Positions 6,207-13,055 of a DNA stretch of 13,930 nt are shown here, in pieces. Each line of letters begins with the position of its first letter. The stretch's first letter is position 1. This stretch comes from Comamonadaceae bacterium (GTDB lineage Bacteria; Pseudomonadota; Gammaproteobacteria; Burkholderiales; Burkholderiaceae_C). The stretch spans positions 1-13,930 of the forward strand of contig CANGZO010000029.1 of assembly GCA_947458305.1 (NCBI GenBank). Direction: 5' to 3'. Under the pieces are notes generated by a model, which was not told where the DNA came from, did no database searches, and saw nothing but the letters and a program-made list of their open reading frames with translations. The translations under genes and the position numbers were made by a program.

Positions 6207-7133
6207 ATGGGCCAACTTGCACTCGCCGCCAAAATCACCCACGTGCCCAGCATGTACCTGAGTGAGATTCCCGGCCCCCGTTTTGGCACGCGCCAAAGCG
6301 CCATCGATGGCCACCGCGAAATCAGCCGCCGCTGCCGCGCCATGGGTGTTGACACGCTGGTGGTGTTTGACACGCACTGGCTGGTCAACGCCAGCTACCA
6401 CATCAACTGCGCGCCGCATTACAAAGGTGTCTACACCAGCAACGAGTTGCCGCACTTCATCAGCAACATGGCCTTTGAGTCGCCGGGCAACCCGGGGCTG
6501 GGGCACTTGCTGGCCCAAGTGGCCAACGAGTACGGCGTAGAAACTCTGGCGCACGACGCCACCACTTTGCAGCCCGAATACGGCACGCTGGTGCCACTGC
6601 GTTACATGAACGAAGACCAGCACTTCAAGGTGGTCTCGGTCTCGGCGCTGTGCACTTCGCACTATTTGGCCGACAGCGCCCGCCTGGGTTGGGCCATGCG
6701 TGAGGCTGTGGAACAGCATTACGACGGCAAGGTGGCTTTTCTGGCCAGTGGCTCGCTCTCACACCGCTTTGCCCAAAACGGCCTCGCGCCAGAGTTTGCC
6801 CACAAGATCTGGAGCCCCTTTCTGGAACAGCTCGACAAGCAGGTGCTGCAGATGTGGGACCAGCGCGAGTGGAAGGCCTTTTGCGAGATGCTGCCCGAGT
6901 ACGCCAGCAAGGGCCACGGTGAAGGCTTCATGCACGACACCGCCATGCTGATGGGCGCTTTGGGCTGGACCGGATATGACGGCGGTGTGGACATGGTGAC
7001 GCCCTACTTCGGTGCCAGTGGCACGGGTCAGCTCAACGCGATTTTTGAAGTGACCCCGCAGGACGGCACCCAAGTGCCCGCCGCTGTGGCCAGCAGCGCC
7101 GCAGGCTACACCGCTGTCAGCACCAGGTTATGA
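6207..7133 (+). CDS. hpaD: HpaD, homoprotocatechuate (3,4-dihydroxyphenylacetate) 2,3-dioxygenase
   Basis: This Fe(II) class III extradiol dioxygenase of the LigB superfamily opens the homoprotocatechuate ring to 5-carboxymethyl-2-hydroxymuconate semialdehyde. It closely follows E. coli HpaD along its length: LALAAKITHVPSMYLSE with H12, VVFDTHWLVN with H57, CAPHYKGVYTSNELPHFI, LASGSLSHRF, and GEGFMHDTAML with E239 as the probable third metal ligand. At 308 residues it is about 25 longer than the usual 283. The extra part is a C-terminal tail rich in Ala, Val and Ser (PQDGTQVPAAVASSA onward) after the normal TGQLNAIFEVT end. The start ATG has CAGGA about 9 nt upstream. It follows the toxin gene by 20 bp. 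This is the ring-cleaving step that defines the pathway. Confidence 0.96.
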   Translation: MGQLALAAKITHVPSMYLSEIPGPRFGTRQSAIDGHREISRRCRAMGVDTLVVFDTHWLVNASYHINCAPHYKGVYTSNELPHFISNMAFESPGNPGLGHLLAQVANEYGVETLAHDATTLQPEYGTLVPLRYMNEDQHFKVVSVSALCTSHYLADSARLGWAMREAVEQHYDGKVAFLASGSLSHRFAQNGLAPEFAHKIWSPFLEQLDKQVLQMWDQREWKAFCEMLPEYASKGHGEGFMHDTAMLMGALGWTGYDGGVDMVTPYFGASGTGQLNAIFEVTPQDGTQVPAAVASSAAGYTAVSTRL

Positions 7134-7141
7134 ACTTTCCC

Positions 7142-7217
7142 TGTAGGTCGGTGGCTTCAGCCCCGACATGGACCTTTGCCAAACCACCCACGTCGGACCT
7201 GAAGGTCCGACCTACCA
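7142..7217. repeat. Inverted pair of REP-like hairpins between hpaD and hpaF
   Basis: The left unit at 7142-7167 begins TGTAGGTCGG and folds as GTCGG-GGC(TTCA)GCC-CCGAC with a bulge. The right unit at 7192-7216 is a perfect hairpin, GTCGGACC(TGAA)GGTCCGAC at 7192-7211, followed by CTAC. The outer ends GTAGGTCGG (7143-7151) and CCGACCTAC (7208-7216) are exact complements, so the two units are head-to-head as in bipartite REP (BIME-like) elements. The pair fills the 94-bp gap and ends 11 nt before the hpaF start, leaving only a weak ribosome site for hpaF. A related single unit is at 3932-3957. No transposase gene is in the window. Confidence 0.75.
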
Positions 7218-7227
7218 AGACAGAACC

Positions 7228-7659
7228 ATGCCCCATTTAGTCATTCTCTACACCGGTCAACTTGACCACGAAGTCAGCATGACCGCGCTGTGCCGCCAGC
7301 TGGCCGACGCCATGCTCACGGTCAAGGACGAGGAAGGCAAACAGGTCTTTCCCACAGGCGGCACCCGTGTGCTGGCCTACCCTGCACCGCATTACGCGGT
7401 GGCCGATGGCGGCGCAGCAGGGCGAGAGGCTGGAGGGACAGGCGACTACGCCTTTGTGTACCTGAATGTGCGCATGGGCCGCGGCCGAAGCGAGGCCACG
7501 CAGCAACGCATTGGGCAAACGCTGCTTGCAGTCGCGCAAGACTTTTTTGCCCCGGTCATGGCCCAGCGCCACATCGGCATCACGCTGCAGATCGACGTCG
7601 GACCTGAAGTGTTTGACGCCAAGCTCAGCAACTTGCATCCGCTTTTCAACAAGGTTTGA
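7228..7659 (+). CDS. hpaF: HpaF, 5-carboxymethyl-2-hydroxymuconate delta-isomerase
   Basis: HpaF is a small isomerase of the tautomerase superfamily. It shifts the double bond of 5-carboxymethyl-2-hydroxymuconate to give the substrate of HpaG1/G2. The catalytic N-terminal proline follows the initiator Met (MPHLVILYTG). DYAFVYLNVRMGRGRS matches the conserved central block, and LHPLFNKV matches the C-terminal end. The start is the ATG at 7228, because only this exposes Pro2. The frame is open upstream into the REP-like pair but that would bury the proline. At 143 residues it is longer than the 126 of the E. coli enzyme, mainly through a Gly/Ala-rich insertion (about residues 69-77) before DYAF. 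It is followed after 3 nt by hpaH. Confidence 0.92.
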   Translation: MPHLVILYTGQLDHEVSMTALCRQLADAMLTVKDEEGKQVFPTGGTRVLAYPAPHYAVADGGAAGREAGGTGDYAFVYLNVRMGRGRSEATQQRIGQTLLAVAQDFFAPVMAQRHIGITLQIDVGPEVFDAKLSNLHPLFNKV

Positions 7660-7662
7660 GCC

Positions 7663-8484
7663 ATGTCTGTATTCACTGAAGACCAGATCCAACAGCTCGC
7701 GCACGAGTTGAACCAGTCCCAAAAAACCCGCACGCAAATCGAGCACTTTTCCAAGCGCTTCCCGGGCATGACGATCGAAGACGGCTACCGCATCAACCGC
7801 GCCTGGATGCAACTCAGGTTTGCCGAAGGGCGCACCATGATCGGCCACAAAATTGGCCTCACCAGCCGGGCCATGCAGGTCTCCAGCCAGATCGACGAGC
7901 CCGACTACGGCACGCTGTTGGATGACATGCGCTACGACTGCACACCCGGTCAGGTGCTGGACATTCCGTTCACCGATTTCATCGCGCCGCGTGTTGAGGT
8001 GGAGCTGGCCTTCGTCCTCAAGAAAGAGCTGCGCGGACCCAACGTCACGGTGCAGCAAGTCTTGGAGGCCACCGAGTACGTGACGCCCGCGATTGAGATC
8101 ATCGATTCGCGCATCGAGCAGTTCGATCGCCACACCAAGGTGATGCGCAAGGTCTACGACACCATCAGCGACAACGCGGCGAATGCCGGCATCGTGCTGG
8201 GTGCCAAGCGGGTCGATCCGCTCACCACCGACCTGCCTTGGTGCGGTGCGGTGTTGCGCCAAAACGGCGTGGTCGAAGAAACCGGTTTGGCTGCGGGCGT
8301 GCAAGGACACCCCGCTGTGGGCATCGCCTGGTTGGCCAACAAGTTGGCGCCATGGGGCGAGCACCTGCAAGCCGGTGAAATTGTCTTGGCTGGCTCCTTC
8401 ACCAAACCCGCGCTGGCCAAGGTGGGTGATGTGTTTGATGTGGACTATGGGCCGCTGGGCAAGCTGGAGTTTCGGTTTGTCTAA
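7663..8484 (+). CDS. hpaH: HpaH, 2-oxohept-4-ene-1,7-dioate hydratase
   Basis: This Mg-dependent hydratase of the FAH-related hydratase/decarboxylase family adds water to 2-oxohept-4-ene-1,7-dioate to form 4-hydroxy-2-oxoheptanedioate. It has 273 residues, close to the usual 267. Conserved blocks include RTMIGHKIGLTSRAMQ, the metal ligands E112 and E114 in PRVEVELAFVL, and E145 in AIEIIDSR, followed by IVLGA and GLAAGVQGHPAVGIAWLANK. It starts 3 nt after hpaF with only a short AAGG upstream, so coupled translation is probable. It is followed by a 167-bp spacer before hpaI, the longest gap inside the pathway gene block. Confidence 0.95.
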   Translation: MSVFTEDQIQQLAHELNQSQKTRTQIEHFSKRFPGMTIEDGYRINRAWMQLRFAEGRTMIGHKIGLTSRAMQVSSQIDEPDYGTLLDDMRYDCTPGQVLDIPFTDFIAPRVEVELAFVLKKELRGPNVTVQQVLEATEYVTPAIEIIDSRIEQFDRHTKVMRKVYDTISDNAANAGIVLGAKRVDPLTTDLPWCGAVLRQNGVVEETGLAAGVQGHPAVGIAWLANKLAPWGEHLQAGEIVLAGSFTKPALAKVGDVFDVDYGPLGKLEFRFV

Positions 8485-8534
8485 GCCTTTGGATGCCTCT
8501 GCAGTGGCTTCGTCTTGCGATAGCGGGAGGCTGC

Positions 8535-8608
8535 TGGGGCCGGGGTGGCGGCCCGAGCTCAGAGGCGCTTCGCTTTGCCACATCGCCCGAGCCGCCACCC
8601 CGACCCCA
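8535..8608. repeat. Long imperfect inverted repeat between hpaH and hpaI
   Basis: Two 21-bp arms, at 8535-8555 and 8588-8608, match at 19 of 21 positions around a 32-nt loop; the GC-rich core of each is GGGGTGGCGGC or its complement. The two mismatches would be G-U pairs in RNA made from the minus strand. No T-run follows on the plus side, so it is not a classical intrinsic terminator for hpaH. It occupies most of the 167-bp hpaH-hpaI spacer. It could be an mRNA processing or stability hairpin, or a decayed short mobile repeat. A start for hpaI inside this region was rejected in favour of 8652. Confidence 0.65.
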
Positions 8609-8651
8609 ACATCCTTTGAGCCTTCATCCCTTTAAAACGAGGAAACATCCC

Positions 8652-9467
8652 ATGAATACGCCAGTGAATCTTTTTAAAAAGGCCCTGCAAAACCAACAGC
8701 CCCAGATTGGCCTCTGGATGGGCCTGGCCAGCGCTTACACCGCCGAAATCTGCGCCCTGGCCGGCTTTGACTGGCTGGTGATCGACGGCGAACACGCGCC
8801 CAACGACCTGCGCAGCATTCAGGCCCAACTGCAAACCGTGGCCGCTTACCCCGCCAGCCACCCGGTGTGCCGCGTGCCTGTGGGTGAGACGGCGCTCATC
8901 AAGCAATACCTCGACCTGGGCGCGCAAAACATCCTGGTGCCCATGGTCGACACGGCCGAGCAAGCCGCGCAATTGGTGCAGGCCATGCGTTACCCGCAGG
9001 ACGATGGGCAGGGCGGTGTGCGCGGCATGGCCGGTGCGCGGGCTTCGCGCTGGGGGCACTACCCGGATTACTTCAAGCGCGCCAACCAAGAGGTGTGCCT
9101 GCTGGTTCAAGTCGAATCACGCCAAGCGCTGAAGAACCTGGATGCGATTGCCGCCACACCGGGTGTGGACGGCGTGTTCATTGGACCGGCCGACCTTTCT
9201 GCCTCGATGGGCCATGTGGGCAACGCAGCGCACCCCGAAGTGCAAGCGGCCATTGAGGACGCCATCGCCCGCATCTTGAAGGCCGGCAAGGCGCCAGGCA
9301 TCCTCACGCCCGACCGCCAACTGGCCGCGCATTACCTGTCGCTGGGTGCGCTGTTCGTTGCCGTGGGCTTGGACACCCAACTCTTGGTGCGCCACACCAC
9401 CGATTTGGCGGCGCACTTCAAGTCGAGCTTGCCCGTTGCTGCACCCGTCAAAGGCACAACGTATTAA
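8652..9467 (+). CDS. hpaI: HpaI, 4-hydroxy-2-oxoheptanedioate aldolase
   Basis: HpaI is a class II (metal-dependent) pyruvate aldolase of the HpcH/HpaI family. It splits 4-hydroxy-2-oxoheptanedioate into pyruvate and succinate semialdehyde, the last reaction of the pathway. The 271-residue protein has the diagnostic DGEHAPND block (D45, H48), the VPMVDTAEQA segment, RASRWGHYPDY, the metal-site VQVESRQA and GVFIGPADLSASMG blocks, and GALFVAVGLDT near the end. It is close in length and sequence to E. coli HpaI. The start ATG at 8652 has GAGGA 8 nt upstream. The frame is open to 8493, but that part is the hairpin spacer. Its stop codon lies inside the left arm of a palindrome (9464-9472). Confidence 0.95.
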   Translation: MNTPVNLFKKALQNQQPQIGLWMGLASAYTAEICALAGFDWLVIDGEHAPNDLRSIQAQLQTVAAYPASHPVCRVPVGETALIKQYLDLGAQNILVPMVDTAEQAAQLVQAMRYPQDDGQGGVRGMAGARASRWGHYPDYFKRANQEVCLLVQVESRQALKNLDAIAATPGVDGVFIGPADLSASMGHVGNAAHPEVQAAIEDAIARILKAGKAPGILTPDRQLAAHYLSLGALFVAVGLDTQLLVRHTTDLAAHFKSSLPVAAPVKGTTY

Positions 9468-9511
9468 TTGGGATCTGACCCCAATTAATGAACTGACCCC
9501 AATTCAATGAA
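9464..9511. repeat. Palindrome plus tandem repeat overlapping the hpaI stop codon
   Basis: TTAATTGGG (9464-9472) pairs exactly with CCCAATTAA (9480-9488) around a short loop. The right arm is also part of a tandem repeat: units 9475-9492 and 9493-9511 share CTGACCCCAATT followed by (C)AATGAA. From memory, GGGGTCAGA-CCCCAATT-type sequences of this sort flank REP-associated or IS200-like transposase loci in many proteobacteria, but no transposase is present here. The second unit supplies the AATGAAGG just before the next gene, including its ribosome site. The structure is seen directly; a mobile origin is inference. Confidence 0.6.
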
Positions 9512-9521
9512 GGAAACCACG

Positions 9522-10310
9522 ATGTTCCCATCCCCCCAACCGGTGGTGCCCTCGCTGCAAGCGCGGGTGCACCCCGATGAATGGCAGGCCCGCTTGGAGC
9601 TGGCCGCTTGTTACCGTGTCTTTGCCCTGCTCGGCTGGACCGAGATGATCTACAACCACATCACGCTGCGCCTGCCCGACAGCGTGACAGGGGGTGACAA
9701 GCATTTTCTGATCAACCCTTTTGGTCTGCACTACAGCGAGGTCACAGCCAGCAACCTGGTCAAGATCGACGTGCAAGGCCGCGTGCTGGATGGCTCGCCA
9801 TACCCCGTCAACCCGGCGGGCTTCACCGTGCATGCTGCTGTGCACGAAGGCCTGGCCGGGGCGCACTGCGTGATGCACACCCACACCACGGCAGGTGTGG
9901 CGGTGGCTTGTGTGCAAGGCGGTTTGCAGCAGACCAATTTTTACAGCGCCCAGTTGCACAACATGGTGGCTTACCACGACTTTGAAGGCATCACCATCCA
10001 CGCCGAAGAAGCGCCGCGCCTGTTGCGCAGCATCGGCAACAAGCAAGCGGTCATCTTGCGCAACCACGGCCTGCTGGCCTGGGGGCACACCTTGCCCCAA
10101 ACCTTTGCGGTGCTCTGGACTTTGCAGCGCGCCTGCGAAATCCAGCTGGCCACCCTGAGCATGGGCCAGCCCATTGCGGTGCCCGAGGCCGTTGCCGATC
10201 AATGCACCCGGGACGCCTTGCAGTTCAACCCGAACCACGGCGCGGGCCAAGACGTTTTTCAATCGCTGGTGCGTCAAGTCGACCGGCAAGACAAAGGGTG
10301 GCGAGCATGA
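9522..10310 (+). CDS. Class II aldolase/adducin family protein, accessory to the hpa operon
   Basis: This is a 262-residue cytoplasmic protein with the class II aldolase/adducin fold, which covers Zn-dependent sugar-phosphate aldolases, epimerases and decarboxylase-like enzymes. Probable Zn ligands are H119 and H121 in MHTHTTAGVAVA and H182 in LRNHGLLAWG. The TEMIYNHITLRLP and HFLINPFGLHYSEVTASNLV blocks are typical of the family. The ATG at 9522 was chosen because AAGGAA lies 6 nt upstream; an ATG at 9507 is in frame but overlaps that ribosome site and the tandem repeat. It follows hpaI by 54 bp and overlaps the next gene by an ATGA. It is not a known step of homoprotocatechuate degradation, so its substrate is unknown; the tight coupling points to a joint task with the downstream reductase. 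Confidence 0.88.
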   Translation: MFPSPQPVVPSLQARVHPDEWQARLELAACYRVFALLGWTEMIYNHITLRLPDSVTGGDKHFLINPFGLHYSEVTASNLVKIDVQGRVLDGSPYPVNPAGFTVHAAVHEGLAGAHCVMHTHTTAGVAVACVQGGLQQTNFYSAQLHNMVAYHDFEGITIHAEEAPRLLRSIGNKQAVILRNHGLLAWGHTLPQTFAVLWTLQRACEIQLATLSMGQPIAVPEAVADQCTRDALQFNPNHGAGQDVFQSLVRQVDRQDKGWRA

Positions 10311-11290
10311 AAGTCTGTATCTACGGCGCTGGCGCCATTGGCGGCTGGATCGGGGCGCACCTGGCACAGCAAGGCTGCAGCCTGAGCGCGGTGGCGCGAG
10401 GCGCCACATTCGAAGCCCTGCAACAAAACGGCTTGGTGCTGCTGCAAGGTGACCAGGAGATTCACACCTCTTTGGTGACCCGCGAAAACCCGGCCGATCT
10501 GGGCGTGCAAGACCTGGTGATCGTGGCCGTCAAAGCCCCTGCCATGGCCGACGTGGCTCGGCGCATCGGGCCACTCATCGGCCCCAACACGGTGGTACTC
10601 ACCGCCATGAACGGCGTGCCCTGGTGGTTTTTGCAAGGCTTTGGCGGAGCCTTGTCGGGCAGCACGTTGCAATCGGTGGACCCGTCCGGCGTGATTGCGC
10701 AGCACATCCCGGCCGACCGCGTGATGGGCGGTGTGGTGCACTCGAGCTGCTCGGTCGACATGCCCGGCGTGATCCGGCACCACTTTGGCAACGGTTTGAT
10801 TTTGGGCGAGCCCTCTGGGGCAGACACAGCGCGCCTGCGCGACTTGGTGGCGCTGTTGATGCAAGCCGGTTTCAATGCCACGGCGTCGGCGCAAATTCAG
10901 AAAGACGTTTGGTACAAGCTCTGGGGCAATATGACCATCAACCCCATCAGCGCCTTCACCGGGGCCACCACCGATGTGATTCTGGACGACCCATTGGTGC
11001 GCGGCTTTGTCTCCAGCGTCATGCTCGAAGCCAAGGCCATTGGCGAGCGCATCGGCATCCCGATCGCACAAACCCCCGAAGACCGCCACGCCGTCACGCG
11101 CAAACTAGGCGCCTTTCGCACCTCGATGCTGCAAGACGTGGACGCGGGCAAACCGGTCGAACTCGATGCCCTTGTGGCCTCGGTGCGGGAGTTGGGCCAG
11201 TTGACCGGTGTGGTCACACCCTTCACCGATGCCTTGCTGGGCCTGAGTCGCCTGCATGCCCGGGGCCTGGGGCTTTATCCCCAACCATGA
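10307..11290 (+). CDS. Ketopantoate reductase (PanE/ApbA) family oxidoreductase
   Basis: This is a 327-residue NAD(P)-dependent reductase with the two-domain PanE/ApbA fold. The Rossmann motif GAGAIGGWIGAHLA is at the very N-terminus. The C-terminal domain has the catalytic-type block WYKLWGNMTINPISAFTG with K204, equivalent to the active-site lysine of PanE. True PanE reduces 2-dehydropantoate for coenzyme A synthesis, but many paralogues in catabolic clusters act on other 2-oxo acids. At 327 residues it is longer than E. coli PanE (303). The ATG at 10307 overlaps the aldolase-family stop in an ATGA, with AAGGGTGG upstream. Because the neighbours are catabolic, a role in a side branch of aromatic acid degradation is more likely than pantothenate synthesis, but this is inference. 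Confidence 0.88.
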   Translation: MKVCIYGAGAIGGWIGAHLAQQGCSLSAVARGATFEALQQNGLVLLQGDQEIHTSLVTRENPADLGVQDLVIVAVKAPAMADVARRIGPLIGPNTVVLTAMNGVPWWFLQGFGGALSGSTLQSVDPSGVIAQHIPADRVMGGVVHSSCSVDMPGVIRHHFGNGLILGEPSGADTARLRDLVALLMQAGFNATASAQIQKDVWYKLWGNMTINPISAFTGATTDVILDDPLVRGFVSSVMLEAKAIGERIGIPIAQTPEDRHAVTRKLGAFRTSMLQDVDAGKPVELDALVASVRELGQLTGVVTPFTDALLGLSRLHARGLGLYPQP

Positions 11291-11323
11291 CCACGGCAGA
11301 CCGATCTCAAAGGCCTTGAACTC

Positions 11324-12238
11324 ATGAGCAACCCAGCCTCATCCAGATTGACAGGGGCCGCATTTGCCACCTTGTTGTTGACCGCCTTCATGATGGGTGC
11401 CAACCACGTGGCGGCCCGAACCGCGTTCAACCATGGCTTGGATGTGGTGACGGCGGTCACCGTGCGCAGTGTCATCACCGCTGTGGTTGTGGCCTTGATC
11501 TTGTGGCACCAGAAGGTGGCCTTCAGCGTGCTGCCGCAGCAGCGCAAATACCTGGCAGCCGTCGGGGTGCTGATCGCGGTGCAAAGCGTGTGCCTGTACT
11601 CGGCGGTGGCTCGATTGCCGGTGGCGCTGGCTTTGCTGGCTTTCAACACCTACCCACTGACCACCGCCTTGTGGGCCCGAATTTTGTACGGCCACAAGCC
11701 TGAACGCGCCCTGTTGTGGGCCATGCCGGTGATGATGCTCGGACTGGCCTTGGCATTGGATGTGCTGGGCGCGGCGTCGGGTTTGGGTGCTGCGCGGCAT
11801 TGGAGTGAGATCGGCGCGGGTGTGGGCTTTGCTTTGATCGCGTCGGTGACTTTTGGTTTGGCCTTGGTGCTGACGCAGCACGAAACGGTGGGAGTTGACG
11901 GGCGCCTGCGCACCTTCACTTCGCTGACCACGGTGGGTGTTCTGGCCGCCTTGGTGGCCAGCACGCAAGGTGGCTTTCAGTGGCCCGAGGCCCAACCGGG
12001 CTGGTGGGGCCTGGCCTGGCTGACTTTCTTGTACGGCACGGCCTTCACCGTCATGTTCACCGTGCTGCCCAAGCTGGGCGTGGTGGGCAACTCGGCCATC
12101 ATGAATGTGGAGCCCATCTTTGCGTTGGTGCTGGCCTGGGGCTTGCTGGGTCAGGCGATTGCCCCGATGCAATTGGTGGGGGCGGCGGTGGTGGTGTCTA
12201 CGGTGATGTGGCTGGGTTTGCGCAAGCCCAAACCTTGA
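11324..12238 (+). CDS. DMT-superfamily (EamA domain) transporter
   Basis: This is a 304-residue inner-membrane protein with about ten predicted hydrophobic segments in two tandem EamA repeats (roughly residues 8-140 and 160-300). Family members export or import small metabolites and amino acids. Hydrophobic stretches begin right after a short N-terminal tail (GAAFATLLLTAFMMGANHVA). The second repeat ends with AIMNVEPIFALVLAWGLLGQ, the typical proline-containing EamA segment, and the protein ends in a basic LRKPKP tail. It starts 33 bp after the reductase gene with only a weak AAAGG upstream. It is the last plus-strand gene before the convergent gntR. No substrate can be read from the sequence; export of a pathway acid or uptake of an aromatic acid are both possible. 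Confidence 0.88.
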   Translation: MSNPASSRLTGAAFATLLLTAFMMGANHVAARTAFNHGLDVVTAVTVRSVITAVVVALILWHQKVAFSVLPQQRKYLAAVGVLIAVQSVCLYSAVARLPVALALLAFNTYPLTTALWARILYGHKPERALLWAMPVMMLGLALALDVLGAASGLGAARHWSEIGAGVGFALIASVTFGLALVLTQHETVGVDGRLRTFTSLTTVGVLAALVASTQGGFQWPEAQPGWWGLAWLTFLYGTAFTVMFTVLPKLGVVGNSAIMNVEPIFALVLAWGLLGQAIAPMQLVGAAVVVSTVMWLGLRKPKP

Positions 12239-12277
12239 GCGTGGCGGCGGCTGTGGTCGTGGTGGGGGCTGTGTTTT

Positions 12278-13051
12278 TTAACTGTTCAGGCCCTTGACCA
12301 AAGGCTGCGCCAATCGCGCGCCTTCTTGCTCCCAAAACGAAGGATCGGCTTGCCGGATGCGGCCTATCGCGTTGCCCATGTGGGCCGCTGCAGCCTGCCT
12401 GGCTTGGTCGGCGTTGCCAGCCACGATGGCCGACAAGATGGCTTGGTGTTCGGCCTGCACCTCGGCAGCAAAATCGAGCCTGCGTGCCTCGTTGGCCCGT
12501 GTCACTTCGGTGGCGCCATGGAGAAATTGGCTCAGGTACTGCAGTGTCTGGATCAAAAAAGGGTTGCGTGTGGCCTGCGCAATCGCCCGGTGAAAGTTCA
12601 CGTCTTCGGCCACCCCATTGCCACCGGCCAAGACTGCCTCGTTCAGGGCTTTGACCGCTTGCTCAATGTCCAAGATGTCCTGCGGTTTGCGCCGCTCGGC
12701 GGCCAAAGCGGCCACCTCGGCCTCCAGAGCGCGGCGCACCTCCACCATCTGGACCACCGCATCTTGCGAAGCGGCATGTTGGGCTTCGAAATGCAAAGCG
12801 GGAAGGGGCAATTCCAGTTTGACAAACACCCCGCTGCCTTGGCGTGAATCCACCAAGCCCAGCGACTTGAGGCGAGACACCGCCTCTCGGACCACGGTGC
12901 GGCTGACCCGAAACTGATCGGCCAAATTGGCTTCAGTGGGCAACTTGGCGCCTGGTGCCAATCGGCCTTGTTCGATCTCGGCCATCAGTTGTGAGGCCAC
13001 TTGGTCGGACAGGCGAGCGCCGCTGGAGACGGGGGTGAAGTGTGTGCTCAT
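12278..13051 (-). CDS. FadR-type GntR transcriptional regulator (wHTH plus FCD domain)
   Basis: This is a 257-residue regulator. The N-terminal winged helix (about residues 15-75) has the GntR pattern LSDQVASQLMAEIEQGRLAPG, LPTEANLADQFRVSRTVVRE and GLVDSRQGSGVFV. The C-terminal part is an all-helical FCD domain with probable metal ligands in DVNFHRAIAQ and further His residues in AEHQAIL and AAHMGNAI; such domains sense carboxylic acids. The ATG at 13051 was preferred to one at 13111 because family members start close to the winged helix. Neither start has a good Shine-Dalgarno. It is convergent with the transporter gene (39-bp gap) and divergent from the flavin monooxygenase. The dyad TTGTCATACAA lies 4 nt upstream of the start codon, fitting autoregulation. 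Confidence 0.92.
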   Translation of the reverse strand: MSTHFTPVSSGARLSDQVASQLMAEIEQGRLAPGAKLPTEANLADQFRVSRTVVREAVSRLKSLGLVDSRQGSGVFVKLELPLPALHFEAQHAASQDAVVQMVEVRRALEAEVAALAAERRKPQDILDIEQAVKALNEAVLAGGNGVAEDVNFHRAIAQATRNPFLIQTLQYLSQFLHGATEVTRANEARRLDFAAEVQAEHQAILSAIVAGNADQARQAAAAHMGNAIGRIRQADPSFWEQEGARLAQPLVKGLNS

Positions 13052-13055
13052 GGGC

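Noticed and set aside
7237..8598. 453-codon minus-strand open frame opposite hpaF and hpaH
   Set aside because: It is a shadow of two well-recognised enzymes on the plus strand, with no recognisable domain.
9464..9488. Palindrome after hpaI as an intrinsic terminator
   Set aside because: The stem is AT-rich at its base with no T-run after it, and the next gene follows closely with the same orientation.
9504..10409. 301-codon minus-strand open frame opposite the class II aldolase gene
   Set aside because: The plus strand has Zn-site motifs and operon coupling; the minus-strand product has none.
10307..11290. Calling the reductase PanE for pantothenate synthesis
   Set aside because: The family fit is good, but the catabolic operon context and coupling to an aldolase-family gene make the biosynthetic role unlikely, so no gene symbol was given.
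12239..12277. Terminator between the transporter and gntR genes
   Set aside because: There is a T-run at the end of the gap, but no convincing hairpin before it on either strand.
12326..12847. Plus-strand open frame opposite gntR
   Set aside because: It is a shadow of the winged-helix/FCD regulator; no ribosome site or family resemblance.
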